Shown: positions 36,456 through 47,405 of the stretch, in pieces
Layout of the letters: each line of letters opens with the position of its first letter
How positions within the stretch are numbered: the stretch's first letter is position 1
Assembly (NCBI GenBank): GCA_002633005.1
Contig: NMRA01000074.1
Location: forward strand, 4,631-68,630
Direction: 5' to 3'
Origin: Phoronis australis
Lineage: Eukaryota > Phoronida > Phoronidae
Length of the DNA stretch: 64,000 bases
Position numbers and translations under genes: made by a program
The notes under the pieces: model-generated
Told to the model about the DNA's origin: nothing
Databases searched by the model: none
The model's input: only the letters and a program-made list of their open reading frames with translations

Positions 36456-37502
36456 TTGGATGGGGCTTTTCAAAAGAGGAAGAAATTCGACAAAGCCATG
36501 TTTTTATGTTTTTGTTTTGCTAAGTCCACGGCAAAGAAATTGAGATGCCAAAAACGACTCAGAAATTTGGATTTTGGCTTTTTTGTACCTAAAACCACAA
36601 ACTCATGCTCTGGTACTTTAGTTTCAAAACTTAAGGTTCTGTCAATACCAATCAGATTTTTGACAATTTCCTCTTATCTGTAGTGTACCTGGATTTGTGC
36701 CAAAAACTCAACACTAAACATGGATGTGCTCCGAACATGGCTATAATTGCACTTATGCAACGTAACCAACTTTTGGGCAAAAAATGGGGTGCAAATCCCA
36801 GAACCATGAATTGGATGTACATTGATATAATAAGACCGATCTTATCTTATTCATGTGTGCCTTGGGTCAGTGGAATTGAAAAACTGTACCTTAGGAATTT
36901 TCTTCAGAAGGTACAACGTTTAGCCTGTCTGATAACATCGGCACTTCCTAGCACCCCACTAGGTGCGATGGTGGAGTTGGTTAATATAGAATAAACTGAT
37001 GAGTTCATAATGGATTTCCATGTCAGTGGGTACGTTAAGAAAAATAAAGAGCCATGTTGACATGTGTAGCAGTGTTAGAAATAAACTTGCACTTTTGTGC
37101 ATGCCAACTGATCGGTCGGTAAAAAGTAAGACATTTGAAAGAAACTTTGAACGTTTTGATCTGAGTAGAACTCTTGCGGTTGAATATGAAAGAAACATTG
37201 ATGTAAGCACTCTAAAAGCGTGCAGTGATGGTTGAAAAACAAATGAAGTGGTTGATGCGGGTTTTCGTTATGAATCCCCAACTGATATACCACCAACAGA
37301 AAATCTCTCTGTCTCGGAAAACATAGTAATGCAGTACTGATTTCCAAGCAGAGGCTTTTAAATTTTCTAAAGTTAAAGCAGAACTGCTTAAAAAAGGAAT
37401 CCAAAATAAATCTGCAGCTATGTTGTCTGATAGCCAGGCAGCTGTTAAAGCCTTAAAACAGTGTTGTGAAGTCACACATTGTTCAGCAATGTATCACTAA
37501 CC

Positions 37503-39160
37503 TTAAAGGAGAATGCCACCCGATTTAATTAGTCTTTTTTGCCGTCTTAATCGGTCTATATCCACATCGCCTCGCATACAGTCGACCTTACCTTGCCAAG
37601 TGGTGAAGCGTTAACCTGTGAGGAAGATGAGAAACTACGCTAGAGACGTCAGTGGTTCATATGCAGAGTGAATGCCGCTATGTTCCGGTGCATCGTTCCC
37701 GCTTGTCCGAACTAAGCAGCTGCGAGGAAAGCGGGTATATCTTTTTTACTTCCTCGAGAGTCCGAAATGCTTAGGAAGTGGCTCATGGTAGTGAAGAATG
37801 AAATGTACACTGTAAATAGCAAGTATGAGGCCGTCACATCTCCATGTCTGTGGCCTGCAGACGTCGACAGTGCCTGACGAATGGCGGCTTACCAAATAAC
37901 TCCATACGTTCCGTTGTCTGAGCTTGTTCACGGCACCTCTCTAGTATTTCTTCATCACTATATTCCTGTTCGAATTGATAACCTGTAAAGCGTAATGATC
38001 CACCTGCGAATTCGGGACTGATCGAGCTCTAGCTCGTCCTAAGTCGGGATTGCGAGCTGCCAACTGAGCGTTCTGTTTCAACTGAATTATTCTCACCCTA
38101 ACCAATACTCATATAAATTCTGTCTCATTAGATGCAATTTGTAATGCCTTTGGAGTGTTCGTGAGTGTAAACGATTTGAGAAGCCAGCAATGAATAAATC
38201 TATGCGTTACCAGCTTTAGGTGCAATAAAATTAATTGACGGGACATCGAGGCCGTGTGAGCTCATGCTAACTTAGTGTTTGCTGGCAGAAACCGTTGTGA
38301 AACAACTCGAGTTCCATACCACGGCCAGGTGTTAGGGGAATCTTTATTTACATTTACGTTACTCAAATAATGATTGTCAATGTACAACTTCTGCCCTGAC
38401 GGTGCTGTGACCAAAGCGGAACCTGAATTCGCGGCCCCCGACGAGTAAGTAGATTTGCAGTTTCGTGGCTAATTCACCAACATAATCACCGTGCACATAA
38501 CTTTGGTTCACTAGTATGGTATTTTTGACTGGAAGTTTAGTTTCTACTGAACTTTGGCTGGTTTATGTTCGTGATGTCTGATCAGTTTCCGAGCCACTGT
38601 CCGGGATAACGGTGTAGTCAATCCGGCCGGCCGCGACGGGCTTGAACGGGCTCCGAGCCACTGGCCCGGATAACAAGCGTTTTCTGTTTAGAACTCAAAA
38701 ATCACAAATCTTAACAACACAGATCTAGGTTCTCCTGTCTGTATCTCACGGAAAATACTTCGAAATTATCTCCGAACAGACCCCAAACTCCTGCTACGGA
38801 CCTTCTGGCCTACCGAACTTTGTAGGCTACGGTGTGTCCAAATACCAATAAATCCGTAAGAGCGAAATAAAACAACACGTTTTTATAAGAACTCGGTGTA
38901 TTTTCAAGGGTTTTACATTCAAGTTTGATGATTTACTGGTGTTAAACGATGACTTCAAGCGATAAGCTGACACCAGTAACCCATGTTGTGAACTACTGAA
39001 CAGACTGCGTGTGAAACCGATGACGTCATTGGATAATTTCTACACCTCCGTCTGCCGTCAGGTGTCGGGTAACCCAACCGTACGTGTGGTTATGGAGTAG
39101 AACTACTCGATCTAAATTGATACAAATTAGGTTGTTTTTTGAGTGGCCTGCTCCTTTAAT
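37503..39160. mobile_element. TTAA-flanked DNA transposon inserted in the RNase H region
   Basis: Left edge ACC-TTAA-AGGAGAATGCCACCC, right edge GAGTGGCCTGCTCC-TTTAATAAG, so inverted ends (AGGAGnAnGCCAC) sit inside a TTAA duplication. Near 37680-37930 the plus strand reads like a broken THAP-type zinc finger (FRCIVPACPN, then RKWLMVVKNEMYT in another frame). THAP domains are found in Kolobok-type elements, so a degenerate Kolobok relative is likely. Confidence 0.65.
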
Positions 39161-39444
39161 AAGTTGGGTTAATATAACCGTATCACAGTTGTCTGGACGC
39201 CTGGACACATTGGCACCCAGGGCAACGAGGCACTTGATCAATCATTCAAACCTGCTTCAGAACTTGAATTTTAAGGACCTGGACCAATATTGCCTGTCCC
39301 TTATGCTTCATGAATTTTGGGAATAAGAGTTTGGTAATTAAAACGATGGAAAACACCTTGGTTTAACAGAAGTGACTGCAGAAGAACAAAAGAGGTGGTG
39401 AGCTGGGTAACTCCCAGTCTTTCTGCCAAGCTTTTGAGTCTGGT

Positions 39445-39598
39445 CAGGCGTGCGTTCAGTTGACGCAAGGACCTACGCTAGGACCTAGCTAAAATCTAGT
39501 CAAAGTCACATGTTTTCATTTGAAATACACGGCAATGTCTCACGTAATTTAGCGAAGTCTTGCTTTTTAGCGAGGTCCTAGCGTTATTGAACGGGAGA
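39445..39598 (+). mobile_element. GTTCAGTAACGCTAGGAC MITE, copy 3
   Basis: AGGCGTGCGTTCAGTTGACG at the left and TATTGAACGGGAGACA at the right; interior GGACCTAGCTAAAATCTAGT is shared with the inverse of copy 1. It interrupts the retrotransposon 3' region. Confidence 0.6.
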
Positions 39599-39800
39599 CA
39601 GGTCTCAACTACAGTTGGTAATACAGGTGACAATGGATCACTGTAACCTGCAGAAACGTAAGAAAATAACAGCTCGAGCAACAGGTTTTTGCTGCCCGAA
39701 ATGATCATGGATGGAAGATGAAACACCAGTACACCTTGTCGGTCGGTGTTTCACTTACCAAAGCTTTAGAAGTAAAGTAGTTTCAATGAAAACTGTCTTA

Positions 39801-42800
39801 ACTAAGAAAAACATTTAAATACTTGCAAAAATCCTCAAGCGGTCTGGTAGGCTTGCTGAGTATGAACATATATATTTTTAAGCACGGTGTCTGTTGCAAT
39901 GGGCCTGTAGAATGCCTAAGTAACGTGTTGACCTTTCTGTTTTGTGAACTTTATTTCTCAAAATTCGAAAAACCACTGTTCCATTACTATTGTCCACACA
40001 ATAGTCATCAAACCTGATCCACTGTATTTTCCTCAGTTTTTAGGGGAGCTACAAAGGCCCGAACCAAATCCGGCGAATGTCGCAAGAAAATGTCGATGAT
40101 TAGATTGATTTTCACCTAAAGGCTGTAACAGATGAGTAAAAATCTACGCCTCGTGAAACAAAAGTCTTCCAAAAAGGCAGGAGCTCAGTACCAAAATTTC
40201 GTGAATTCACCATTCTTGGCTCTGAAGATACCCCATGAATCTTAGTAAAAGTTCCACATTGTTTAAAATTCGAGCCCCTTTATTTTTTAGGCTGGGTGCG
40301 CGCGGGCATATGCGGTATTTTCAGACGAAAATAGCACCGGGTATCGAAAGTAATACCAAGGAACTTTTTTAATAGCTGTGTGTCTTATTTTCTGCTTCCT
40401 TTACTAGTAAATTGTCTTTTGCGTGAAATGTCTTCGATTTCCACGCCACAACAGTTTGGTGATCTACACGCCGACTTGGCGTGGACTTATGGAACGCAAT
40501 ATGGACCAGCTGGCTCGCCACCTGGTGACTGACCTAATCACATGGGCACTGAACAAAGTGGGAGGCTAAAGCCCCCACAGCCTCCCTGTGGTGCATTGCC
40601 TATAGATCATGCGCAGCGTACAAATGTATCTTAAAACAGTACATTTCACTGATCAACTTTTTTGTGCATTTTCAGAATATATTTTCGAAACTAAACATCC
40701 GACAGATTTGCTGTAACACGCGTGCGCCAGGGGTGTCTTGAACAACGTATCAAAATGTCCCAGGGTGGATCAAGTTTTGTAAAGCCAAGGCAATAAAATA
40801 CCGAGAGATAACTGATGCTGGGTTCTTAGCGTTTTACATAAACAACCTCATGGAAAATGTCAGTGCACATCGAAGTTGGTTGCCAAACCCGTAACAATTT
40901 GTTTCAATTGAAACTGAAAAATGCAATGCGTTCTTATGTCGTCTAGACTTTTCGAATGTCTAGAGGAAGTTACACGAAAACACAATTCAATAACCGTTCG
41001 CTTATTTCCAAATCCGACACCGCATCTTATAATTAGAGAGATGGGAGACTTTTCTTCACACTGTTGAGCGCAAAAGGTTTGAGTGCATCGTAATTCAGTT
41101 GCCAGTCAACTACTCATGAAGAAAAGGCGTGACTCAAGTTGCACAATCCTGGTCTTTGGCACTTAGAGGTCCCGAAATTCCATTTTATGGACATTTCGAG
41201 TGACACATGCGTGTCAAGTCTGTTTCATTTAAATCACCCCTCAATTAAAACTGATGTAACTTAAGACATGAAAATGCATGAAGTTTTTACTGAAGAACCT
41301 ATTATATAACGACCGATTAATGATATATTTTTGAATAAGCTTAAAATCTTTTAAGTCTAAGAGCAACAAAAATTAAGAAGGTGAACGGCATTCGTTCAAT
41401 GGGAAATTAGTGCAATAAAAACTTGCAAGAGCTGGCGTTAGATCTCTTCTCAATACGCTATTCCAAAGCAAAGTGCAAAAAAGTGCAAAGACGCGCTTTT
41501 TGTGCTGGAAACTTTCAAGGCGAAAATCTTACGTAATTCGAGAGATAAATCTTGTTGATTGAGAAGCAGTGGTGTGTACCTAGCAATCTGAATTGGTGCT
41601 TACAATACTGCTGGGATATTATGTAAATTGAAGGTCAACGTTTCAACATTTTCATTGGCATTTCAATACGGCTGGTTCATCAACTATACCTAGCCATTGC
41701 GAGTGTACCAAGTATCAAAACTCATTCCCACACTTGAACTTCTAAAAAGGAGCTACAGGATTTTGCCCAATGAAATTCCCTCATGGCCATAAGCTCGCAT
41801 GTCGTACTGGAATTGGTGACCATGCTGAGAGGTACATAGTCGCACTCGACACATATAGTTCCCCGGGCCGTTTATGTACCGAGCGCGACAATCTATATAT
41901 AACGTCATACGAGCAATGAGTATCGTTCCCGGCCAGACGAGCAAAACGTTTTCTAATTTGTTCCTCGTTGAACATGCAACCCTTCCGGTTGCTTGATAAA
42001 ATATGTTGGTTAGAATTCCTCCTGCATTCACTCCAGAAAACTCGATAAAATCGATGATTCACTCAACTCGTGCTTTTGGCTTGTCACTCGAACCTAGAAG
42101 TCCCATAGCTGAGAACTATAACACTCGCAATGTGTCTAAAAATGTGTATCCGTATGGCTTTGTCATTGATAAGTTAACTTATACCAGTGCATAATCCGCA
42201 AATGCGACCAGTTTGCCGATCAAATTGCCGATCGGAGAGGCGATTCAACCGACGACTTCTAGCAGACCGTTGCTGGTAGGCTGCTGTTGGGCTAGACGAC
42301 CGGTCGTAGACCGATTTTCCACCGGCCGGATATAAATTCGTGATGCCGTGTGCTATACAAATATGTACATGTATATAGATGTAATCAAGAAGGCATTTCC
42401 GACGCCTTCCCGGTGTCACTGATTTACAAAGCTTCCATTTTGAAAATTTGTCAATAATGGGAAATGTTGCAGCCATGTATACACATATGTTAACATAGGC
42501 ACTTAAAATTTAAAAGTTTAATCCACTCCTTTCCTAACACACTGTACTACATAATGCGTATAGGATAGGATAGCGATGTATTTTGTTGCCGGTTATGTAA
42601 TTCGAGCACAGTGGTACATTCATGCATGTACATGTACGTTGTAAAGGTTTAATTCGCTTGCTTATCAGGTTTTTTCAGGCGTGTATGCCATCCTCAACAT
42701 GTATTGTATTTGTTGCATTTACCAATTTAAAAGACACATTTCACAGAAACGTGAAAGTTTAAGCATGGTGAATTTTACTTTACAAAATGCAAAGCTTTGT

Positions 42801-42938
42801 GAGATCAAAAACAGCAAAACAAAATTGCACCCCCAGAAGGGACCCACAGTTGTGATTTCATAAGACTTTTATGACCTATGGACCACGTACTAGTAGCTCT
42901 GATCTGCCTAAAGTTATGTAATTTTGTTTCCAATTGAG
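39801..42938. other. Intergenic, no gene supported
   Basis: Holds the hairpin repeat at 40540-40604. Minus-strand frames at 41753-42476 lack signatures. The missing 5' exons of the gene at 42939 may lie here but were not identified. Confidence 0.35.
40540..40604. repeat. Compact GGGC...GCCC element, diverged copy
   Basis: CATGGGCACTGAACAAAGTG, then GGAGGCTAAAGCCCCC and CCTCCCTGTGGTGCATTGCC. Same layout as the copy at 7511. Confidence 0.5.
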
Positions 42939-43104
42939 TGTAAAGGAACCGTGACTGGCTCTGGGAGTGTATACCCCGAGGCATGTAGAGCAAAAGTACT
43001 CATCACCTGTGACGCGAGTGCCGTCGTTGTACACGCATGTATAAACCAAGTGATTCAGCGACGAACGCCTCATTTGAAAGTGGAAATTATAGTGAGAACG
43101 AAGG
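42939..43104 (+). CDS. Gene 3 penultimate exon
   Basis: Phase 0 in, phase 1 out, 166 nt, four cysteines, good donor GTGAGC. Confidence 0.5.
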
Positions 43105-43505
43105 GTGAGCATTGCGTTAATTGACAATGGTAAGTCTCCAACTCTGGAACTATTTCCTGTTTATATGTTTGAAAGACTTGTCGCTTTATAGTGTTCACTG
43201 CTGTGACAATTAGCACTAAAGTAAATGAAACTAAATGATTTGAATATTGCGTTGCCCGCAATTTTTTTTACTGTTCAGTGTAACTTATTTTCAGCATGGG
43301 CTAAATTTTTTTAGCTTTAATGTATGTTCAAATCTCTGTCATCTTTTCGCAAAATTGTTGATGAAACGTTACCGATCATGACATTAAAATGTTAAAACAT
43401 TAAAGAATCCAAAATTTTATTACAAATATTAAAACAGTTAATCTCTTGTTTCCAGTACTGTGTGCTACGCAGAACTATGAATTCAATGCAGAGGTCGGTG
43501 CATGA
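42939..43505 (+). CDS. Gene 3: 3' part of a secreted-type cysteine-rich protein (two terminal exons)
   Basis: Join of 42939-43104 and 43456-43505. The first exon follows CAATTGAG and ends AAGG|GTGAGC (phase 1): CKGTVTGSGSVYPEACRAKV, then LITC, VVVHACINQV and VEIIVRTK. Cysteines are at relative positions 1, 16, 24 and 34. The second follows TTTCCAG, adds VLCATQNYEFNAEVGA and stops. AATAAA lies 26 bp after the stop. Alternating hydrophobic residues suggest a small disulphide-bonded beta domain. I do not recognise the family. The 5' exon(s), expected to bring a signal peptide and an odd number of cysteines, were not found. Confidence 0.5.
43456..43505 (+). CDS. Gene 3 terminal exon
   Basis: Acceptor CTTGTTTCCAG; phase 1 in; fifteen codons (one cysteine) plus the split codon, then TGA. 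Confidence 0.5.
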
Positions 43506-43530
43506 TATATTAACGAAACTAAAATTACAT

Positions 43531-43536
43531 AATAAA
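43531..43536 (+). terminator. Polyadenylation signal AATAAA of gene 3
   Basis: AATAAA 26 bp after the stop, overlapping the outer edge of the foldback element at 43534. Confidence 0.5.
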
Positions 43537-44504
43537 TATAGATTATTACATGGCGAAGTCGTTATCCCCCGTTATCTAGAGCACGAGTGGATTTTGGAGA
43601 ATTATCGCCCGAGGGGCGTCAGCCCCGAGGGTGATAATTCTCCAAAATCCACGAGGGCTCTAGATAAGGGGGACAACGGCTGAGAACATGTTATTTTTGT
43701 CAAATATTGCTTTTATCGTGGTATAATACGTCTTATACCACAATATTAGCGCGAAATGGCAGATACAACCGTGTAATAACCCATAAAGTTATCTCACTAG
43801 TAAGATAACGATTTGGCGGGAAACCGAGGACGGGGTCGAACCCGGGACCCTAATATTGCTGGTCGCCGACTACACCACGCAGCGACTGACGTCATCAAGT
43901 GTGAAAATAGAATACTTAAATGAGCACGCGCAATCGCACGTTCAACAAGCCGCATTGTACTGTACTTATACGCTACGAAAAATAAGACACATAATTTCCA
44001 TAAAAATGATATCTTAATTCAGTGAATTTTTTCTCTCATGTCCTCTTACTTGTAAATCACCGATCTCCAGTTTGAATGCAGGTATCGCGTCGTCAGGATC
44101 TTTGACTTGAGAATTACATTCAGTTACCAGTGGTAACCTACTTCAGCAGACGATAATTTTCCGGTCGAAGCTTAGCGTGTAAAAACGTGTTTTAAGCTGT
44201 AATAGTTGCTTAACCTTAATTTAGAGATTCACTTCATTTCTATTTCCAATTGGTTCTGAGTATAAGTATTATTTGACAAAAATAGCTCGGCTTTTCTTAA
44301 AAGGTCACGACCTCCGACCCCGGGCCTCTGACATAAAAAGTAGTTACAAAGCCGAGGCGAGTCGAGAAAGGTAGATCGATTCATTGCAATGTTTCTCGTT
44401 TAGTATGTGGTATAAATAACGCCCCTCGGGCGATAATTCTCCAAAATCCACTCAGGCTCTAGATAACGGGGGATAACGACTTCGCCATGTAATAATCTAT
44501 ATTT
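43534..44504. mobile_element. Foldback element with ~84-bp inverted ends and an extra internal arm
   Basis: The left arm 43534-43617 (AAATATAGATTATTACATGG, CGTTATCCCCCGTTATCTAG, GGATTTTGGAGAATTATCGC) returns inverted almost without change at 44420-44504. A third arm at 43624-43680 is inverted to the first, making a perfect-looking hairpin around GGGGCGTCAGCCCC. No transposase frame. A tRNA-like segment lies inside at 43813-43885. Confidence 0.75.
43813..43885 (-). repeat. tRNA-like relic inside the foldback element
   Basis: On the minus strand, GCGTGGTGTAGTCGGCGACC resembles an A box, and GGGTTCGACCCCGTCC resembles a B box, at tRNA spacing. The T stem does not pair well and no acceptor stem closes, so this is not called a functional tRNA. 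Confidence 0.35.
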
Positions 44505-46018
44505 GTATCCCCCAATACACGCCTGATCTGTTTAGGCGGCTAAAAACGAAAGGTTGAACTGTTAAGGTTATGTCCAACCTTATTTAGTGGCCTCCATTCT
44601 AACACTTATATCAAAAAACTAAGCTTTGTCAACTAGTAAAAGTAAATATTTTCTGAAAGAACAAAGACCAGGAAATATAAATATACTTTTTTTATTTAGT
44701 TGTCATTATTATTTTTACGTAAAAAGCTTTTTTAAGTAAAAATTTCATTTTTAAGAAAGGTACATTCATGGCAAAATAACCCCTCGGTAGATTTTAACAA
44801 AACCTTTTTTAAATGAAAACTTCATCAATTACCTCAAAAACGCTGTTAGGAATTTTCGATTAGTTTGTTCGTTTGGTTTCTTTGACAAATCAACTCGCAA
44901 AAGGTAACGTATTTTTGTAAAAAAATTGAAGTCGTATTCGTCTTTGTCACATTACACAAAAATTAAGCTTTTATATCAAAAATCCTAACCGAGTTTTTGA
45001 GATTGGTGACTAGATATTAAGTTTGGAAAGTTTCAGCGAAATCCATCGAGCCATTTTCGAGAACTCGTGTTCCTAATTTCAAATAAAGTCGATTTGCCGA
45101 AGCTGAGAAAAAGCCGATTAAACTGGGACACGTGAAAATCTCTAAGTCTTTGGTTAATTATTCTGTGAAAACTTGTTTTCGGTATACATAACCTACAGAA
45201 TCCTTAAATATGTCACCTATTTCAATGTTTTCTTGCAATGTCAACTAATTTTGCAGTGCGTAACTAACTTAAATATCATTAAAACCTCAAATAGACCTAT
45301 CTTTCGCAGCCAACTTTTGCCGTTTTGTACGACCTACTTAGAAAAGTAGGTCACAGTTCATAGCCTGTACACGTCACGTGCTGGGAGACTTATACCAAAC
45401 CAAGTAAGAAATGGTTAACAAAAATTGAATTGGTGGTTAAAGTAAGTCGTTAACATGAAATCGAAATATCGAAATGTTAACTTAATAATTGAATTAAGGA
45501 ATAAGGGGGAGGATTTATCTCTTTTCACGACTTATTGTGTTCATGACCAGACTGAGGCCTGAGGCAACTCGTAGCATTTGTTTTCAACCTCAACGGTCGT
45601 GTGCATGTAGACCCACAACTTTCTTTGGATAAAAACTGCGTTTTGCATTCGTTTTCCCCGGGACCATTCTATCATAACCACACCTCGTTGGTTCAATGTT
45701 ATGGCGAATTTGTGAATGAAAGGACTGAAGCTGTTCTGTACCTGGCAGGAGACTCGATTTACTTGAAAGCCCTTTAACCTTTGACCTTGGATAAGTGCTA
45801 AACAAATATCCACGCGGTTGTGCGGTTCCAAGGTGGTTCTGCTAAATCTTTTTTTTTCTCGCTACGCATTATATATTTCGTATTTGAAGTTCCCCGAGAA
45901 TGAAGATAAGGTATTTTGTCAGACACAAGTGAAATTTTGTAAAAATGGCCAATATTTGTGAATAAGGTTGGAAATATCCTTTTAAGGGAAGCGCTTTGGG
46001 GTTTGAAACATTGCTACT
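44505..46018. other. Intergenic with one unassigned ORF
   Basis: A 96-codon minus-strand frame at 45541-45831 reads protein-like (for example GVVMIEWSRGKRMQNAVFIQ) but has no recognised domain and a weak upstream acceptor. The rest is AT-rich. Confidence 0.25.
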
Positions 46019-46971
46019 AGACCGGCAGCCCAGAGCACTTAGCATAGGATGAACGAGGTACCAACATCTGACCATAGGACTTCACCTCAGTATATACGAA
46101 AATGGACGTCAGCCGTTGTCTGCACTCTGGGTGTGACCCCTGGGGAACTTACAAAAATGAGCTAGATTAGATATTCGAGGTACCGTCCAAAACTGATTTA
46201 AACCGCAAAATAGTACCACACTAAAACAACGCATTACCCATGACAGACAAATTGCACTCTGGAATGGGTCCGGCAGAAACCAAAAAAGTAACAACCCCCA
46301 AAACAATGAGTTGCCTGTTGTAGAACATTTAATTAGTGAAATGTATTCATTCACATGGAATTTGATTTTTTTGATAACTCGAATGTATGAGCTAGCTCAT
46401 TTTTGGGGGGTCCTTTTTGGGTTTCTGAAGGACCTTCTGCAGACTGCAATTTGTCTGTCATGGGTCATTCGGTGTTCAGTACGCTAGTATTTAAATCAGT
46501 TTTAGCTGGTACTTCGAATATATAGTACGTCTAGCTCAAAATTTCAATAGAATACGGTAGTCAGGGGGTTTTCTGGCGATCCAACCCGGAGTGTATTTTG
46601 TCTGTAATGGGGCGTTTAGTGGTCAGTGACATGTATTGAATCCCATGGAATTGGTTTTTTGTGTGGCACCTCGAATGTATGAGGTAGCTCACATTTGAGG
46701 GGGCATTTTTAGTGTCTGCCGGACACATTCCAGAGGGTCATTCGGTGTTCAATTCGGTACTATTGTCCGTTTTAAATCCATTTTGGACGGTACTTCGAAT
46801 CTAGCTCATTTTGACCCCTTTTTAATTAAGGTTCCCAGGGGTCACAACAAGAGTGCAGGCAACGGCGGGCATCCATTTCCGTATGTACTGAGGTGGACTC
46901 TAAGTGCTCATGGTCAGATGTCGGTACCTCGTTCATCTACATGTAAGCTAAGAGCTCTGGGCTGCCGGTCT
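46019..46971. repeat. ~950-bp inverted repeat (foldback) with internal subrepeats
   Basis: The left arm 46019-46290 starts AGACCGGCAGCCCAGAGC; the right arm 46700-46971 ends GCTCTGGGCTGCCGGTCT. The shared order includes CGAGGTACC, CAGTAC/TATACG, CCCCTGGGAAC and GAGCTAGAT. The centre holds further direct copies of TGTCTGTCATGGGTCATTCG and GGTACTTCGAAT. No coding capacity was recognised. Confidence 0.65.
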
Positions 46972-47226
46972 AAAATCACTAACTTTTGATCCAATGCGCT
47001 GCGTTTTGTAAAAACAATCTATACCAAGCGCCACAAAAGTGGAATACTTTCAGGATTGTATTGTTAGAATTAAGAGGATGTTGATGAAAATGGGGATAAA
47101 TAAATTATGACGTCTTCGACAATTGTTCTCGATTAAGTAGGCATCTTGCGGTATAAGTCCCCGAAATCCCGTTTATGGTCTGTGCACTACGAGTAATAGC
47201 CTGCATATGTAATAGTCTACATTTAC

Positions 47227-47405
47227 ATGCCGACTTTCACTGTCTTTCAGAACCACTGTGTGAAGATTGCTCTTGTACTTTTGATTCTGGGGATCGCCGT
47301 CAATCAATTTTCCGTCACGGAGGCCAGGCCTTCGGCGAAAGCAAACTCTAAACTTGAGTACCTGCGACTTTTGCGCAGAGTGCTGGACCTTAGGACCAGG
47401 GAAAT
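47227..47405 (+). CDS. Gene 5 exon 1 (signal peptide and propeptide-like region)
   Basis: ATG at 47227; 59 codons plus two bases to GAAAT|GTGAGT (phase 2). After the likely cleavage near TEA/RP the segment is helical-looking and basic (YLRLLRRVLDLRTRE). Confidence 0.75.

Larger units (their letters stand above)
36456..39800 (+). mobile_element. Decayed RNase H-bearing non-LTR retrotransposon, interrupted twice
   Basis: The RT thumb lies at 36690-36990 (LLGKKWGANPRTMNWMYIDI, IRPILSYSC, FLQKVQRLACLITSAL, STPLGAM). A decayed linker follows at 37020-37235. RNase H begins near 37390-37470 (LLKKGIQNKSAAMLSDSQAA, VKALKQC) and resumes at 39170-39240 (TVVWTPGHIGTQGNEALDQS). The C-terminal finger-like region is at 39600-39780 (HCNLQKRKK, CCPK, HLVGRC). 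Order and motifs fit an I/Nimb-type element. It is 5' truncated, with frameshifts and stops. A TTAA element (37503-39160) splits the RNase H, and a MITE (39445-39598) splits the 3' part. Confidence 0.85.

Noticed and set aside
42876-43127. Minus-strand VWC-like frame antisense to gene 3
   Set aside because: The plus strand has a consensus donor, a matching second exon and AATAAA; the antisense acceptor is poor.
43813-43885. Functional tRNA gene on the minus strand
   Set aside because: Box-like motifs are present, but acceptor and T stems do not pair.
45541-45831. 96-codon minus-strand ORF
   Set aside because: Protein-like in places, but two overlapping frames are open, the acceptor is purine-rich and no family was recognised; noted only as unassigned.
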